Part shown: positions 24,007-36,826 of the stretch, one piece after another | Layout: each line of letters begins with the position of its first letter | Numbering within the stretch: position 1 is the stretch's first letter | Origin: Cubamyces lactineus | Lineage: Eukaryota; Basidiomycota; Agaricomycetes; Polyporales; Polyporaceae | Assembly: GCA_022376465.1 (NCBI GenBank) | Contig: JACDTU010000002.1 | Coordinates: 1,178,001-1,242,000 of the forward strand | Length of the DNA stretch: 64,000 bases | Direction: 5' to 3' | The notes under the pieces: generated by a model | Told to the model about the DNA's origin: nothing | Seen by the model: only the letters and a program-made list of their open reading frames with translations | Databases searched by the model: none | Program-made: the position numbers and the translations under genes

Positions 24007-24781
24007 TCGCGCGCGCACGCCCCGACGCGCCTCCCTTTGCTCCGGCGTTCTGCCTGTGCGCGACACACACATGCCGCTTACGACTTGCTCACGATCGTTC
24101 GGACGGAACCTGTACCATCGAGGACCCTATAATTCGTACTATCTACTGGCGCTGTAGTAGATGTTGTTCTTACGTCTCTCTATGTAATCGATACCCTTCC
24201 GAGCTCGAGCACGTTCGAACCCATGCACCATGCCAAGGCACTCTCGTTCATACCAAGTGTTGCGATCATATGCCATGCAGTCTTCGAAATGCCGGTTTGG
24301 TAAGGGCCAAAAGCATACTTTGCCTTTTAATGGCCTTCATCTGAGGAGATTGTGGCTCAGAATGTCCAAGCGTGTAAGCTACAGATTCTGATTCGTCTAC
24401 CGGTGCTCGTACAACATGTATATGCGTTCTAACTTCTACCTTCTCGTAATCCTCTCGCCCCCCGACGTGTAGCATGTGCGACGAGACAGGGTCCCCAGCC
24501 CGAGCCCTCCTTTACGTCCTCGAACTCCCACCGCCCCGACTTGGCATGAGAGCGACCAGCGCGGAAGGGCATGTGCGTACGTACGTACTGTACCTACGGC
24601 AGGTGCGTCTCCCTATTCCCCTAGGGTCCCCCCCCCTCTCCTTGGCTACCGCAGGCACCAAAGGAAGGGGTGAAGGGCCACAGGAGTAAGCAAGCTCCAA
24701 GGAATGTCAGAGGGGCTCCCAAGTCCCAGTCCTGACGCCTGAGGACCGTAACTGACTCGCACGGGTGGCAGGCGGTGTTTG
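24007..24781. other. Convergent 3' intergenic region
   Basis: 3' flanks of PMP3 (+) and eIF2B epsilon (-). A short run of alternating CGTA words occurs near 24575-24590. No coding or RNA gene is recognised. Confidence 0.45.
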
Positions 24782-27700
24782 TCATGCCGCAGGAGCAGCA
24801 GCAGCGCTAGCGACTGCACTCCCTGACTCGGACTTGGCGGGCGGCGCGACCCCGCCGGAGCCGGATTCGGCGTCGGACGACTCCTCTTCGCTGCCGTCGT
24901 CGTCGTCGCTGCTGCCGCTGCCGCTGCTGGCATCGCGAGCCTTCTGTTGCGAGGCTGAGGGGGCCGAAGAGGCTTTCGCCGCAGGAGTAGATGAGGGGGC
25001 GGGGGCTGCCGGCGCGGACGGCTTCGATGCAGGGGCGCTGCCGTCCTCGCTCTCGTCTTCGCTGTCCTCGTCCTCATCCTCATCCTCTTCCGAGCTCGAG
25101 CTCTCCTGCTTCGCGGCAGGCTTCGTAGCAGCAGACGCACCGCTCTTCTGCTCCGGCCGCTCGTCCTCGCTCTCTTCCTCGCTCTCATCCTCGCTATCGC
25201 TCGCCAGCTGCTCGATCATCTTCGCGCCAACCGCCCAGCACCGCCGCACGCCCTCCGCGAGCTGCGAGCCCGGCTTGAGGCCCTCGCCGCGCGCCGCAGG
25301 CGACGCGTGCCACGCGCGGATGTCGTCCTCGTCGACGAGGTCCTGCTGGTAGAACGCCGCGAGGAGCTGCGCGAAGAGCGCCTGGCGCGGGCCGGCCTGC
25401 GCGCAGTGGTACTGCAGCGCCTCGAGCGTCTCGACGGGGTCGACGCCGCCGATCTGGTCGACGAGCGGGCCCCAGCGGCGCACGAAGCGCGCGATCTCCG
25501 CGCGCTGCGCCGCGGCGTCGCCTGGGGGCGCGAGCGGCACGCGGTCGACGATCGCGCCGACGACGGCCTCGCGCACGCGCCGGAGCGGCACGTTGGACGC
25601 CATGCGCAGCGTCTTGAGCTCGACGGCGGCGTTCTCGACCGAGTGGCCCTCCGCGAAGGCGCGCTCGAGCGACTGGGCGACTTCAGATCGGAACTCGGTC
25701 TCGGCCGCGGCGGAGGACAGGGTGTGGATTGCGGACGTTTGGGCAGTCGGGTCGGAGAGGGAGAGTGAGAGAGAGGGTCCTGAGACGGAGGTCATGGACG
25801 ATGCGCGCGAGCGCATAGAGTAGGACGACTCGGTGTCGCTTCCGTCGTCATCTGTCGTCGAGCCTTCGTCTGAGAGCTCGAGATCAGATGCAGAGTCGCC
25901 TGGGTTGCGATTGGGTAAGTGGATGCGGAATGAAGGAATGGTTCATACGCATACCTAGACGCATGAGGCGCTGGTTGTTATACGACTCCCTGTCGTCCAG
26001 TTCTTCCTCGTCGTCGGGAGACCCTTGCGGCCAAAGGAGGGCGTTCGAACCTTCGCCCAGGATGTCCTTGGCATCATCTTGGTCTGCAGACGATAGTCAA
26101 TCAATCTGCCATGGAACAGTAACGATAGGGTCAAGAAATACGCACTCGCTTCGACCTCGTCCAAATCTGAGTCTTCCTCGTCCTCATCATCCGCATCTTC
26201 CCCATTCTCTGCTCTAAGCGCCTCCCGTGTCCTTGAGACACGTTCAAACCGGCGCAGCTTCGCCTCCTCTCCAATGACGACCCCGTCCGCGATGAGACAT
26301 CCTCTTGGGATCCGACAGCGGTCGCCAAGGCGGACGCGCGCACCGACGATGCTGCCCTCGACGACGCAGCCCGCGCCGACGTGCGTATCGTCGAAGATGT
26401 ACGCGTCGCGAAGGACGGCCCCGGGACCGATGGTGCATCGCTGGCCGATGACGGAGGACTGTACGGATGCCCCAGCCTCGATCGTGGTGTGCGCGCCGAT
26501 GAGCGTGTTGTTGCCGATCTTACATGTTCTGCATATGTGGATGAGACATTGGTCGGAGAACGATCAAGTTACGTTGTGCTTACCTTGAGAGAACAACAGA
26601 GTTGTCTTTTGCCATGTACTTGTTGCCCCGCAAGTGCTCGTAGGCATGCCCTCCGGGGTGGTTGTCGTCTGGCACAAGCGGGAACGTCCATCTTGCCAGG
26701 ATGTCCTTGCTACAGATGATGATATACCGTCAGCAATCATACATAGATATTGGAACGAAACACTGCCATACCTGATAGAATCGTAGCTGCGAGTGTCCGC
26801 TACGCGTGCTGCATAGCCGTCTTTTGCGACGTAACAGTAGATGTTCTTCATGAGTAGGTCCGACGTGAGCACTCCGTACACAAAGTCTCTCCGGATGTCT
26901 CCATAGTCGAAGTTGTCCTGGAACAATGAAGGTACCTATGCCACAACAACATACACCTCAACACACCGCGAATCAAACCTGACAAATGGCGTTACGCTTA
27001 CCTCGACAGAACAGACGTCAATATGACAGTCGATGAGGTCGTTGCGGATCTCGACCTCTGGGTGCTCTGCGAGCACCTCGCGGGGGATCTTGACGAGTGG
27101 CGTCGGAGGGTACCCGATGACCGGCTCGTAGTGCAGGCATTCGGAGGTATTGGGATCGAGCACGAACACGCCAGATTCGCCTTTTGACCTGCACAAACCC
27201 AAAAAGCCGCACGGCGTCCACTTGTCAGCTCAGCGTACATACCCACCAAGCCAGAAGCGACCGAGAGGCGGAAAGCGCCCCCAGCGCCCTCAACGCTCGT
27301 CGACCGACCGAAAGCACGCACCTCGTCCTATGCGCCGCACCGCTCTCCTTCACGACCATGGTCATGATCGCGTCCTTGTTCGTCCGCCTGCGCTCCTTGT
27401 GCGCGCGCACGACCTCGTCGATACGCACGTTGCTCACCAGGTCGCCCGTGACGAGCACAAAGTCGGACGTGATGATCCCGTGCGTGTAGATGTCGCGCAT
27501 CGCGTCCCCCGGCGAGAACGTCTCCTTCGCGGTCACGATCGGCACGATCTTCAGCCCGGAGCTGGGCTTTGACCATTTTGAATCGCTGGGTGCGCAGGTA
27601 CGGAGCGGGTGTGGGCGCACGTGTGAGAGACGGAGCGGGCAGGTGGTCGGGTCCGGGCGTGGGCATGTACCAGACGTTGGATGGAGGTAAGTAGGAGTGG

Positions 27701-28110
27701 AACGGCAGCAAGACGGAGGAGAAGGCGACAGGCGGAGTGTCAGACGGGGATGCACGAGAAGGACTGAGCAAGTGCGGACGTACCGTATGGCGGCCTTCAC
27801 CTGGTCGGCATACGACCTGCAAATCACGAAGATCTCCTGCACTCCAGCAAGCGCGAGGCTCTCAAACGTCCAGTCGAGCAGCGTGGCGTTGCATATAGGG
27901 AGCAGACACTGTCAGGCAAAGTGCGAGCAGCGGTGGTGAAGATGTCAGCTGAGGATGCCTCGGAGGACAGAGATCGGGACGCACCCTGGGTTTGCCAACG
28001 GTGAGAGGCTTGAAGCGTTTGTTGAAGCTATCTGCGAGGATGACGGCCTGCAAGACCTCGTCTTCGTCTGCGATGTCCTTGTCTTTTCCGGATGATGGTT
28101 TGGGAGGCAT
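24782..28110 (-). CDS. Translation initiation factor eIF2B subunit epsilon (Gcd6)
   Basis: Catalytic subunit of the guanine nucleotide exchange factor for eIF2 and a target of integrated stress control. The start MPPKPSSGKDKDIADEDEVL is followed by QAVILADSFNKRFKPLT (nucleotidyltransferase-like domain), CLLPICNATLLDWTFESLAL, and FSPGDAMRDIYTHGIITSDF with VLVTGDLVSN. A left-handed beta-helix (hexapeptide repeats) follows: TCKIGNNTLIGAHTTIEAGA, VIGQRCTIGPGAVLRDAYIF, and VVEGSIVGARVRLGDRCRIP. Next come an acidic linker and the C-terminal W2/HEAT domain (RFVRRWGPLVDQIGGVDPVE through CWAVGAKMIEQL). After W2 there is an extra tail of about 130 residues, rich in Ser, Asp, Glu and Ala, ending in an Ala run. 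Several short introns. Identity is secure; the tail is unusual. Confidence 0.94.
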
Positions 28111-28758
28111 GGTGGTTAGTATTCAGAGAAGGTACACAGGCGCCTGTGCGATCCGCGTCGCGTTCATCGTCCAGGGTGACTCGATCGCCTCGCGCCCCGA
28201 TCATCTACAAGAAACTTAGCCACCGAGCATGGCGTCGACGTCGACCATGTACATCCTCAATCACACACGGCTTTATTCGACGAGCTGAAGCATGTATATT
28301 GGAAAAGAGAGGACAATCGCAGCTCATACAGAAAACATGGGGTGGTAGTTCATCGCTGCATCGTGTTCTGTAACCCAGGGTGCAAAGGAACAGTTCATGA
28401 TTACACGAAACCATAGACACACACACGCGAGCACGATCCAGCGAGAGAAGGAAAGTGGGTATGAGGATATCACCTATCCGGATCGACATTAGGCTGAGTA
28501 ACAGCGGATCAAGACGATGTAGGTATGGGGCGTAACTCGTGAGGGAAGCAAAAGCAAAGGACCAGATCCGCGTCGTACATTACCAGAAGAAAGAGTGGAA
28601 AAGATGATAGAACGAAATCCACTATCATGGATCTGAATGTGGAGGGGGAGGAGGGACGCAGAGGGAGAGGGAGAGTGATATGGAGATGGAGGAGACATTA
28701 GAAGTTGCACAGCTCGTCACGGTCGTAATAATGTAAACGGAGAATTTTCAGACCAAGC
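28111..28758. other. Intergenic region
   Basis: Promoter side of the eIF2B epsilon gene (-) and 3' flank of the Ala/Glu-rich gene (-). No gene is recognised. Purine-rich repeats (GGAG/GAGG) run near 28640-28690 on the plus strand. Confidence 0.45.
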
Positions 28759-29967
28759 TCACGCAGCCGCCGCAACTACGGGGGCAGCGGGAGGTGCCTC
28801 GACCTTGGGCTCCTCCGACGCAGCTGGCGCAGCCTCGGCGGGCGCCGCGGACTCAGCCGCGGGGTTCTCGAGGGGAGCAACAGGGGCGGGCTCCTCGATC
28901 TTAGGCGGGTTCTCCTCGACCTTGGGAGGGGTGTTGTGCTCAGTCTTGGGCTTGGGCTTGAAGAACTCGCCAACGCGGGCCGACAGGCGGCGGCCGACCT
29001 TGGGCGACTTCTTCTCTTCCTTCTTCTCTTCCTTCTTCTCCTCCTTCTTCTCCTCCTTCTGAATTCAATGTCAGATGACTGACTTATGACAAGCTCAGCA
29101 ATGAACATACCTTCTCTTCCTTGGGGGCCTCAGTCTCCGCAGCAGCCTCAGCAGGCGCGGTCTCAGCAGCGGGCGCCTCAGCGGCAGGAGCGTTCTCACT
29201 ACGCGATTGTTAGGGCTCGTGATGGCATCAAGCGACACGATCTACTCACGTCTCCTTCACAGGCTCAGCAGCAAGAGCCTCCTCAGTCTTGGGCGCCTCA
29301 GCGGTGGCCTCAGCGGCGGGCTCCTTGGGAGCCTCCTCAGCCGCAGGCGCGGGAGCCTGAGGACCCAGATCAGACATGACCTTTCACTCCGCAGGTCGAT
29401 AACATACCTCTTCCTTCTTCTCAGTCTTCTTGGATGCCTTTTCCTTAGGCTTCTTCTCAGCCTTCTCCTTCTTCTCGCCCTTGAAAGGAGCAAGGAGCTT
29501 GGCGAGGAGAGAGGGGCTCTTGGGGCGCTCCTCCTTCTTGGCCTCGGTGGCAGCCTCGGCCTGATCAGGGATTAGTATACGAATCCTGCCAAGCTAGTTC
29601 CAACAATGCTTACGGGCTTAGCCTCCTCGGTGGCAGGTGCAGCCTCAGTGGCGGTGGCCTCGGTAGCAGCGGGGGCCGCTTCGGCAGCAGGAGCCTCAGC
29701 CTCGGCGGCGGGAGCAGCCTGAACGAGTCGTCAGTTACGAACGTTTCGCTTTATAACGAAGATTGACGTACCTCAGGCTTGGTCTCCTCCTTGGGAGCCT
29801 CCTATTCATACATGTCAACCGAGCGCCCATGTGTGTATGTTGATCGTACTTACAGCAGCAGGCGCCTCAGTGGTCGTCTCGGGAGCGGGGGTAGCCTCAG
29901 CGGCAGGAGCCTCGACGGGCTTGGTCTCCTCGACGGGGACGGCAGGAGCAGCGACGGTCTCAGACAT
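28759..29967 (-). CDS. Ala/Glu/Pro/Lys-rich low-complexity protein
   Basis: The minus-strand start MSETVAAPAVPVEETKPVEA opens a protein built almost wholly of Ala, Glu, Pro, Thr and Lys. A basic central block, RPKSPSLLAKLLAPFKGEKK, is the only non-repetitive core. A second one lies near the end: KKSPKVGRRLSARVGEFFKP. The tail VEAPPAAPVVAAAA ends at 28759-28761. There are at least seven exons, nearly all phase 0, several only 30-110 bp (for example EAPKEETKPE as a whole exon). Such a protein is probably intrinsically disordered. Similar proteins occur in basidiomycetes, but I know of no established function. Confidence 0.78.
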
Positions 29968-31336
29968 TATTGAAGACTTAGGGGGTCGTGAGCTGTTGGT
30001 TGAAAAGACGACGTGGTCAGACGACGCGACTTAAAAGAACCGAGAACAAAGCGAGACGCCTTCGCGACCGCGCCAACGGAGCCGCGGGGGATGGTATGAA
30101 TGAAAGGGGAGAAGAAAGACGCACAATAATGGTATATGGGAAGAGAGCGAGGGCTCTGTGGCCTGGCTACCTGGCAGGAAGGAGAGAGAACGAGAGAGAG
30201 AAAGAGAGATAGGGAGAGAATAAGCTCTGAACACGGCGCCCTTCTTATCCTTAAACAGTCCGAACAAACAAGGCTAAACTAAATTTGGCCAGCCCACGTC
30301 CACCGCTTCCTAATTCGGCCACGCGTCTCGTTCTGCTGCACCAGTTCGATCACTCTTATTCTTTCACCCGGAACTTGGCTTGTCGCGGCGCCTCCTCTTC
30401 ACAAATGCAACCCTGGGGGTCCTCCGTGGCTCATTTCGACAGAGGACGCGGGCGCACTGGGGCAGATTTGTCGCGGATTTGGCGGGCAAAACTGGTCAGG
30501 AGGACGTGGGAAAGCGGTTCACAAGGTGACAAAAAATGTATTGATTGGAGGGGAGAGCCGAAAGAAGGAGGCGTCCAGTTCGCGTTCCGGAGGGCTAGCG
30601 ACGATCGGGAATCATGTCGTTCTGCGACGTGCAGCAGTCTCACAGGGACCGCGTCCTGCAATGATATTTCCCGCCTGCAGCCGGGGGATGAAGGGGGAGA
30701 CATCGATGTCGATTGGCGGCGGTGATGTGCATTTAATAGGAGAGCAGAGGGTGAGTATAAGGCGGGGGAAGGGGTGGGAGGGGACGGTGGATGAGAGGGT
30801 GGCTCGGCTGTAGTATGGCTTCTATTCTATCGCGGGCAAGCGTCGGATGGGTTCTGGGCTGGAGAGGCGGGGGTGTGACTCGGCGCCTGGGCGTGAAGGG
30901 GACGTTTCACATCTACAAATTCTCGCGTTCCCACGTGGGCTGCGTCTGTGGAACTCTGGAAGGTGCGCTGTCTCTACGTAACGGCCGGATAAGGCAAAGG
31001 ACGTCGGGCACCGTTTCCCACGTTGGGCTCTTATTGCGCTTCACGCGTCCAATTCAACGTCCCCCGCTTTTGCACACACCCCAGCTCGTGTTCCCCGGCA
31101 CCGCTCGCCTTGCTTTTGAGCTCTCGCAGGAACAATCACTCTGTCTCTATCCACTTTACAATACACGAGGTTGCTTTCTCCACCTATTGCGACACTCGCA
31201 GCGGCACACTCCACTCTACGCGCGACTTAAAGCCCACCATGGCCTCCCTGGTCGCGTTCTCGCTGCCTTGTGTGCTCGCTCTCCTGTGTCCTGGACCTGT
31301 TCTCGTACTTCGCTCACGGCCTCTTGACGAACTGTC
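29968..31336. promoter_or_regulatory. Divergent promoter region
   Basis: 1.37 kb between the divergent Ala/Glu-rich gene (-) and the Rim9-like gene (+). The segment 30170-30220 is a GA-repeat tract, likely in the leader of the minus-strand gene. The rest shows no coding signal; open frames near 30290-30720 and 30790-31330 have no similarity. Confidence 0.4.
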
Positions 31337-32364
31337 ATGCTCCCTGCTATCACTCCCTTCTTTCTCTTCGTAGCATTCCTCTTGCTGCTTCTCGTCTCCC
31401 TCTCACTGCCTATCATCAAGAGCATCTTTCTCTTCCAGCTCGCTGCCAACTCCTCTGCCTCGTTCCTGGACTCCTCTGCCAGTGGCCAAGTCCGCTTCGG
31501 CGTGTGGGGTTACTGCACTTCCCCCATTACAGTCGAGTGAGTACGGTCCGATGTCGAGTCGCGTCCTATCAATTGACCGTATTTGCGTTCTGTTCGTGCC
31601 TATCTGCCGTTAACCTGTGATCCCACAGAGTCATCGGGGTAGACCACGAAACCGCCGCCCAATGCTCTAGCACCCATTTGGGTTACCAGTTCGACTCCAA
31701 TGTGGCGAATGCCCTGCACGTGAGCGGCTTGACGGATACCATCTCGCGGACATTGAGCGCGGTGCTCGTTCTTCATCCCATAGGTATGTCATCCTGTCAA
31801 TCACTCAACCGCGCATCATCCTCTCAATCCGCGCAATCTCCCGTCATTCAGCCTGTGCTTTGACCTTCGTCGCCCTTGTCACCTCGCTGTTCATCACCCG
31901 CCGGCAGTCTCCTCAGACCATCTCCCGCCCGGCGGCCTTCACCACCCTGGGCGTTGCGCTCTTGGCCGCGGTGATAACGACCATCATCTTCCTCATCGAT
32001 ATTATCTTCGTGGCCGTTGTTCGCCACAAGGTCGATGATGAGTCGCACAGCGTGCTGCATCTTAGCTGGGGGAACGCGGTATGTCTCGGTTTTTCCATTC
32101 ATGACGTTGGAATGATTCCATCATGCCTTGACACTGATCAACTTTTACCGTGTCTGTTCGTCTGTTCTCAGGTGTGGATGGCCCTCGGCGCAACGATTGC
32201 CCTTTGGGCAGCGATTGTGACCGACTGCGCGGGTATATGTGGCTTCCGCCGCCGAGTGAGCAGGTCAGTCCCCGTTCAGTTTCTACATGCGTTCGAGCGC
32301 GCGGTACTCAATGCCGGCCATTCTGCGCAGGAAATCCGCCAATGGCGGTGGAAACTATTACTGA
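31337..32364 (+). CDS. Rim9/PalI (SUR7-like) membrane protein of pH signalling
   Basis: Four-helix plasma-membrane protein of the PalI/RIM9 family, which helps ambient-pH sensing through the Rim pathway. Five exons (31337-31536, 31629-31783, 31852-32078, 32172-32263, 32331-32364) splice to 235 residues. The first helix is in FFLFVAFLLLLLVSLSLPII. An extracellular loop with FGVWGYCTSP (the family G-x-W-G-x-C signature) follows. The later helices are in LHPIACALTFVALVTSLFI, LGVALLAAVITTIIFLIDII and NAVWMALGATIALWAAIVT. The short cytosolic end is CGFRRRVSRKSANGGGNYY, made by splicing the last 34 bp exon. Related SUR7-family roles (eisosomes) are possible, but the loop and length fit Rim9 best. 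Confidence 0.85.
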
Positions 32365-33936
32365 ATGTTCCAGCGAACACGTCTGACAGGACAGGGCCCG
32401 CTCTTCTCTTCCGTTGATTCGAGTCTGATTCCCAAGCGGTCCATGATACCCGAATGATGCACGCCACATGGACATTGGTCGACCTATCCCCTTCCCTGTT
32501 CTTGGAGCTGTCGAGCGGACGATGTTCGATGTGCTCCTCCCGCGTCTGTGTTGAATGCTCTCCTTGTTTTGCCCTGTCTTGTGCGGCTTGTCCCGAGCCG
32601 CGACCGGAGCCACACCGCTCAGCGTTCCCCGTTTGCCGAGTATACTTAGAATGCTGTACGAGATTCATACCACAACTGACGCTCTGGTAGCTTCATATCT
32701 GTACTTCTCTTCTCCGATACCTGTATTGTACTCCCCAGTCGATGTAGTGTGTACCACGTACGGCTTGCCCACGCCTTGTATCTGTGCCCGCTGCCAAGGA
32801 CCAATCTATGCATCTCTGGACCGTACCGTGCGGATCGAACGTTCCCAGTTCCTTGTCCCTGCGCCGCAACTTTGACAGGGCTCAGCATCGCTAGCATCGA
32901 TCTATCGATGAGCTCGGGACGATGTCATCATAGTCGGGCCTCCGTTGGAGGTCTGGCCGTTCCGTGGCGGACGAGCTCGAGCGTGATAAGCATCTAGCAC
33001 GCTAGATCCCATGTAGTAAGTGTAAAGTAAGGGGCCGGCACACTCTGAGCCCAGCCTGGCATTAGCCGTACGTTGTCCCGACCATTGCCGGAGCCCGGCA
33101 GCGCTGTCATATGCTAACCCATGACACCATTCAGCACCATTCAGTCCGAGGACGCGCTAGCATGCGCCGCCGTGGAAGTGGCAGAGTCTAGCGCAAGAAC
33201 CGAGATGCTTCTGCGTCGCGGGTCATATGCACACCCGATGCATCATTGCATTGCATTGTCACTGTGCTACTCATCGAGCTCGAGCCCAGGATCACACACA
33301 TTGCACGTATGACGATACTGAGACGTGATATGATATATCCCTGGCATGCCTTCTCATGCCTTCCATGGCCAGTGCGCGGGTTAATATTGGCCTCGAATCG
33401 CCGCCATCCATGGACTCAGGGTGCACGGCCTGCGGATCTCACAGACCGTGGCCGAACGTCCCATTCGTTCCCATTCATTGCAGAGTTCCCATGGCCAGCA
33501 GATCTCTGCCATCCTCGGAGCTCTTACGATTCGCGCGGAAGCGTTACGCTTACCGCACTTGAAACCGTGGTACCGCGCTCGCACGCGAAGATCCCGGCCG
33601 CAGCGATGCGCCCGATGACGCACCGGCCCACACTCGAGCTCGACAATTGAAGCAGAATGAAGCTGGAACCCCGGATTTCCCCAAATGTGTATTAGGAGCA
33701 CACACATACACACATTACACACACGTACAAGCCCGGTATACGGGATGCGCGCCATCGACGGATCCGCGCGAGCGCTGCGCTGAGCTCGAGCTCCCGCCGG
33801 CGACCCACAAGAAGCCAGCCAGCCCCCGAAGGACCCTGTCCCGACCCACCGGGAGAGAGCACAAGAAGCGGAGTCACCGGTCCATCCCTGCGGTTACGGG
33901 TGCTGCGCCCACCCAGACCCCATGCGGGGGAGTGGC
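32365..33936. other. Long convergent intergenic region
   Basis: 1.57 kb between the 3' ends of the Rim9-like gene (+) and NOP2 (-). It has short direct repeats (ACCATTCAG twice at 33125-33150) and a CA-rich patch near 33695-33730. No tRNA, TE ends or convincing coding frames were found. Confidence 0.45.
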
Positions 33937-36485
33937 TTACGCAGTAGCCGCAGGCGTTGCTGCGCTCTTCTCGTCTGACGTTGCGGCAGGAGCAGCCTTG
34001 GTCCGTGGTGGGACCTTGAGACCTTTCTGCTTCATACGCTTCCGCTTCATCTCTGCAGGTGACACCGTTAGCACGAACGTTCTCCAGGCGGCCTGACCCC
34101 GCGTCCCGGGCTATTCGGGGCCAGGAAAACCATGCGAACTCACCCTCGAGATATGGCTTGTCCTCGCTCTCATCGAAGGCAGCGAAGGACGCGCCCTCAG
34201 CAGTAGCCTCTTCGCCATCCGCCTCGGCCTCTTTGGCAGCAGAAGGCTTAGCCTTCATGCGCCGCTCGACCTTGAACTTTGCGACATAGAAGCCGTCCAT
34301 GTTGTGCACGTGAGGATAGAACCGGCGCGTGAGGCTGAGCTTGTCGCTGAACGTCTTCCCGCGGTAGCTCGTGAAGCCCGGCCGCCCGAACTCAAGCCCA
34401 GTCTCGACGAGCTTGACGTTCGGCCGCTTCCGCAGCGCGTAGTCTACTACCGCTTCGTTCTCGTCGACGGTGACGGAACACGTCGAGTAGACGAGGTAGC
34501 CGCCCGTTTTCGAGTCTGGTTGGACACTGTCGATCGCGCAGAGGATGAGTTGCTTTTGGAGGTGCGAGAGGAGCGTGAAGTCGCGCTCAGACTGCGGTCG
34601 CGAAGCGAAGCGAATACGCACTGTCAGTAACTTGGATACAGAAGAAGCACGGGCGAAGCTCTCACCTTGTTCGTCTTCACACTGGCATCTTTGCTAATGA
34701 CACCTGTCCCACTGCAAGGGGCGTCAAGGAGGACCCTGTCGAAGCCGCCAATGACCTTGGGGAATTCCCGGCCATCGTAGGAACACACGACGACGTTCTT
34801 GCAGCCCAGACGGTGAACGTTGGCCGTCAAGCTCTTCGTGCGCGCCTTGTTGGCGTCGTTCGCGAAGACAACGCCCGTGTTCTGCATGAGCGCGGCCATG
34901 TGCGTCGTCTTGCCACCAGGCGCGGAGGCCATGTCCAGCACGCGCTCGCCTGGCTGCGGCGCGAGAGCGATGACGGGCAAGAACGACGAGGCGGCCTGCA
35001 GCATGTAGTGTCCAGCAAGGTACTCGGGGGTCGCGCCGATCGGAACGCTACTCTCGAACACCTGCAGTCCGACGTTCGTCCACTTTCCGATGGGCTCGAG
35101 GTTCACACCGCGGTTGATCAGTGCCTGCGCGAGGTCGCGTCGGCGGGTCCGAAGCGTGTTGGTCCGGATCGTGACCGGTCTGGGGACCTCGTTCGCTTCG
35201 AAGAATTCGATAGCCTGACATGCGGTGAGCCACGTTCCGCGCACTCGGTTATATGACAAGCATACCTCCGCAACGGGGAAGAGCTGGAAAAGCTTCTCAG
35301 CAAGGAATTCATTGTAGCCGTAGTAGCTCGCAATGTCAGAGATGAGCGTCTGCACGTATTCTGATCGCGACCTGTGGCACAGTCAAGTGGACACAATCAG
35401 TACCCAAACACACTTCACGACAGACTGTACGTACCTGCCCTTCGCGGCATAACGCTTGAAGTTTCCAAGTATACGGACACACTCGCGCATCCTGCGCTGC
35501 ACGGTGTGCACGTCGGGGCCTCCCCGCTTCTTCTCCTCTTCGAGCTCCTCCGCGGTCGGGAGGACGAAGCCCTCTTCACCCTCTTCGCCGCCCTCGCCCT
35601 CCTCGTCCATGTCCACATCATCAACATCCGCGAGGTCATCATCACTCGCTTCCCCTGCAAGCTCTGCTTGCCGCATCTCTTCTGCGTCCAACTCGGCTTC
35701 CCGCGCGGCTCTCGCGTCCAAAGCGCGAGACCGTGCCTCCATGTTCTTCATGGTGATAGGCCCGTCTTCGTCATCCTCGTCTTCGTTCGATGACGCGTCT
35801 GAGCCGGTGGGGATGATTTTTGTCGGGCGTTCGTGTTGTTTTGATTTCTTGCCCTTTACGGGCAGTTCTAGCTCGTCCTCGTCGTCAGAGCCGAGGTCAA
35901 GTTCTTGTACAGGACCTCTGAACATATCATCGCTGCCTCTCTGTTAGTGGTTGCCTCGAGTAAATTTAGCACTTAAGGAAACTCACTCCTGATCTGCTTC
36001 ATCCATGTCTAAGTCGTTGAGGTCACCCTCAAAGCCGACGAAGTCTTCCTCATCGCTATTATGGAAGAGTGACCTTGAGATGCAGTTGTTAACAACTTGA
36101 CTTCAAACTTCTCAGTGTACTGAACATACTTGGCCTGAGCCTTGAGCCCCTCATCATCTTCGACATCTTCCCAGCCTTCACTGCTCCCCGCGCCTTCGTC
36201 CTCGTCCTCGTCCTCGAAACGGGCCTGTTTCTGCTTCGCAGGCTTGGGCTTATTGGACTTTGCCTTCGTTGCCGCCTTCGCACCACTCTTCTCCTTGCTC
36301 TTCAGCGCCGAAGGTTTCGGAGGCTTGCCCTCGCTCTCGCGGGCCTTTTTAGCAGGCCGCTTGGTGGTCTCGACATCGTCTGCCTTGCGCTTGCCGAGCT
36401 TCTTCTGAGAGGGCCGACCGCCGTTTTCTTGCACCTCCAGCAAAGGTGAGGGATCACCCTGCTTGTTCTTCGCGCGACGACCCAT
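33937..36485 (-). CDS. NOP2: 25S rRNA m5C methyltransferase Nop2
   Basis: Nucleolar RNA cytosine-5 methyltransferase needed for large-subunit ribosome assembly. The minus-strand start [20 protein letters not shown] leads a long Lys-rich then acidic disordered region (about 350 residues with several Asp/Glu runs). The conserved part has [60 protein letters not shown] and [20 protein letters not shown]. The SAM motif is [36 protein letters not shown] contains the first of the two catalytic cysteines and [20 protein letters not shown] the second. [18 protein letters not shown] ends the domain, followed by a basic tail ending AATPAATA. About five introns. All catalytic residues are present. Confidence 0.95.
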
Positions 36486-36826
36486 AGTAGTGTGAGCGGA
36501 TGCAAGAGCAGAGACGAAGTCGAGCGTAGAGGTGTGCTCCCGGGTGAGCCGCAGAACAGAAATTTCAGGCGCCCGATGTAATTCCCAATCTGGCAGCAGC
36601 GATCGAGCTGTGTGGCCGTGTTTGGTCTCTTCCCGTGTACGGGACCCTAACCATACGTGTCATGTCCGTATGACATCAAGGAACTCGGACCGCGACTGCC
36701 ATTGCTTTTATCTCACTTGCTACGCACTGCGGGGTCAACGACCGACGCAACCAGAGCCATCACAAAGTCCTTGGGACCTCGATCCTCCACTGAACGCCTG
36801 GAACACATTCTTTTACGGCAGACAAC
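36486..36826. promoter_or_regulatory. Bidirectional promoter, NOP2 / FUN14
   Basis: 340 bp between divergent start codons. No motif was confidently recognised; promoter function follows from geometry. Confidence 0.45.

Noticed and set aside
33691..33735. CA-rich patch (ACACACATAC-type)
   Set aside because: A short imperfect microsatellite-like patch without clear repeat unit count; not worth calling as a repeat array.
32365..33936. Possible RNA gene or transposon relic in a 1.6 kb gap
   Set aside because: No tRNA B-box-like context, terminal inverted repeats or target duplications were recognised by eye.
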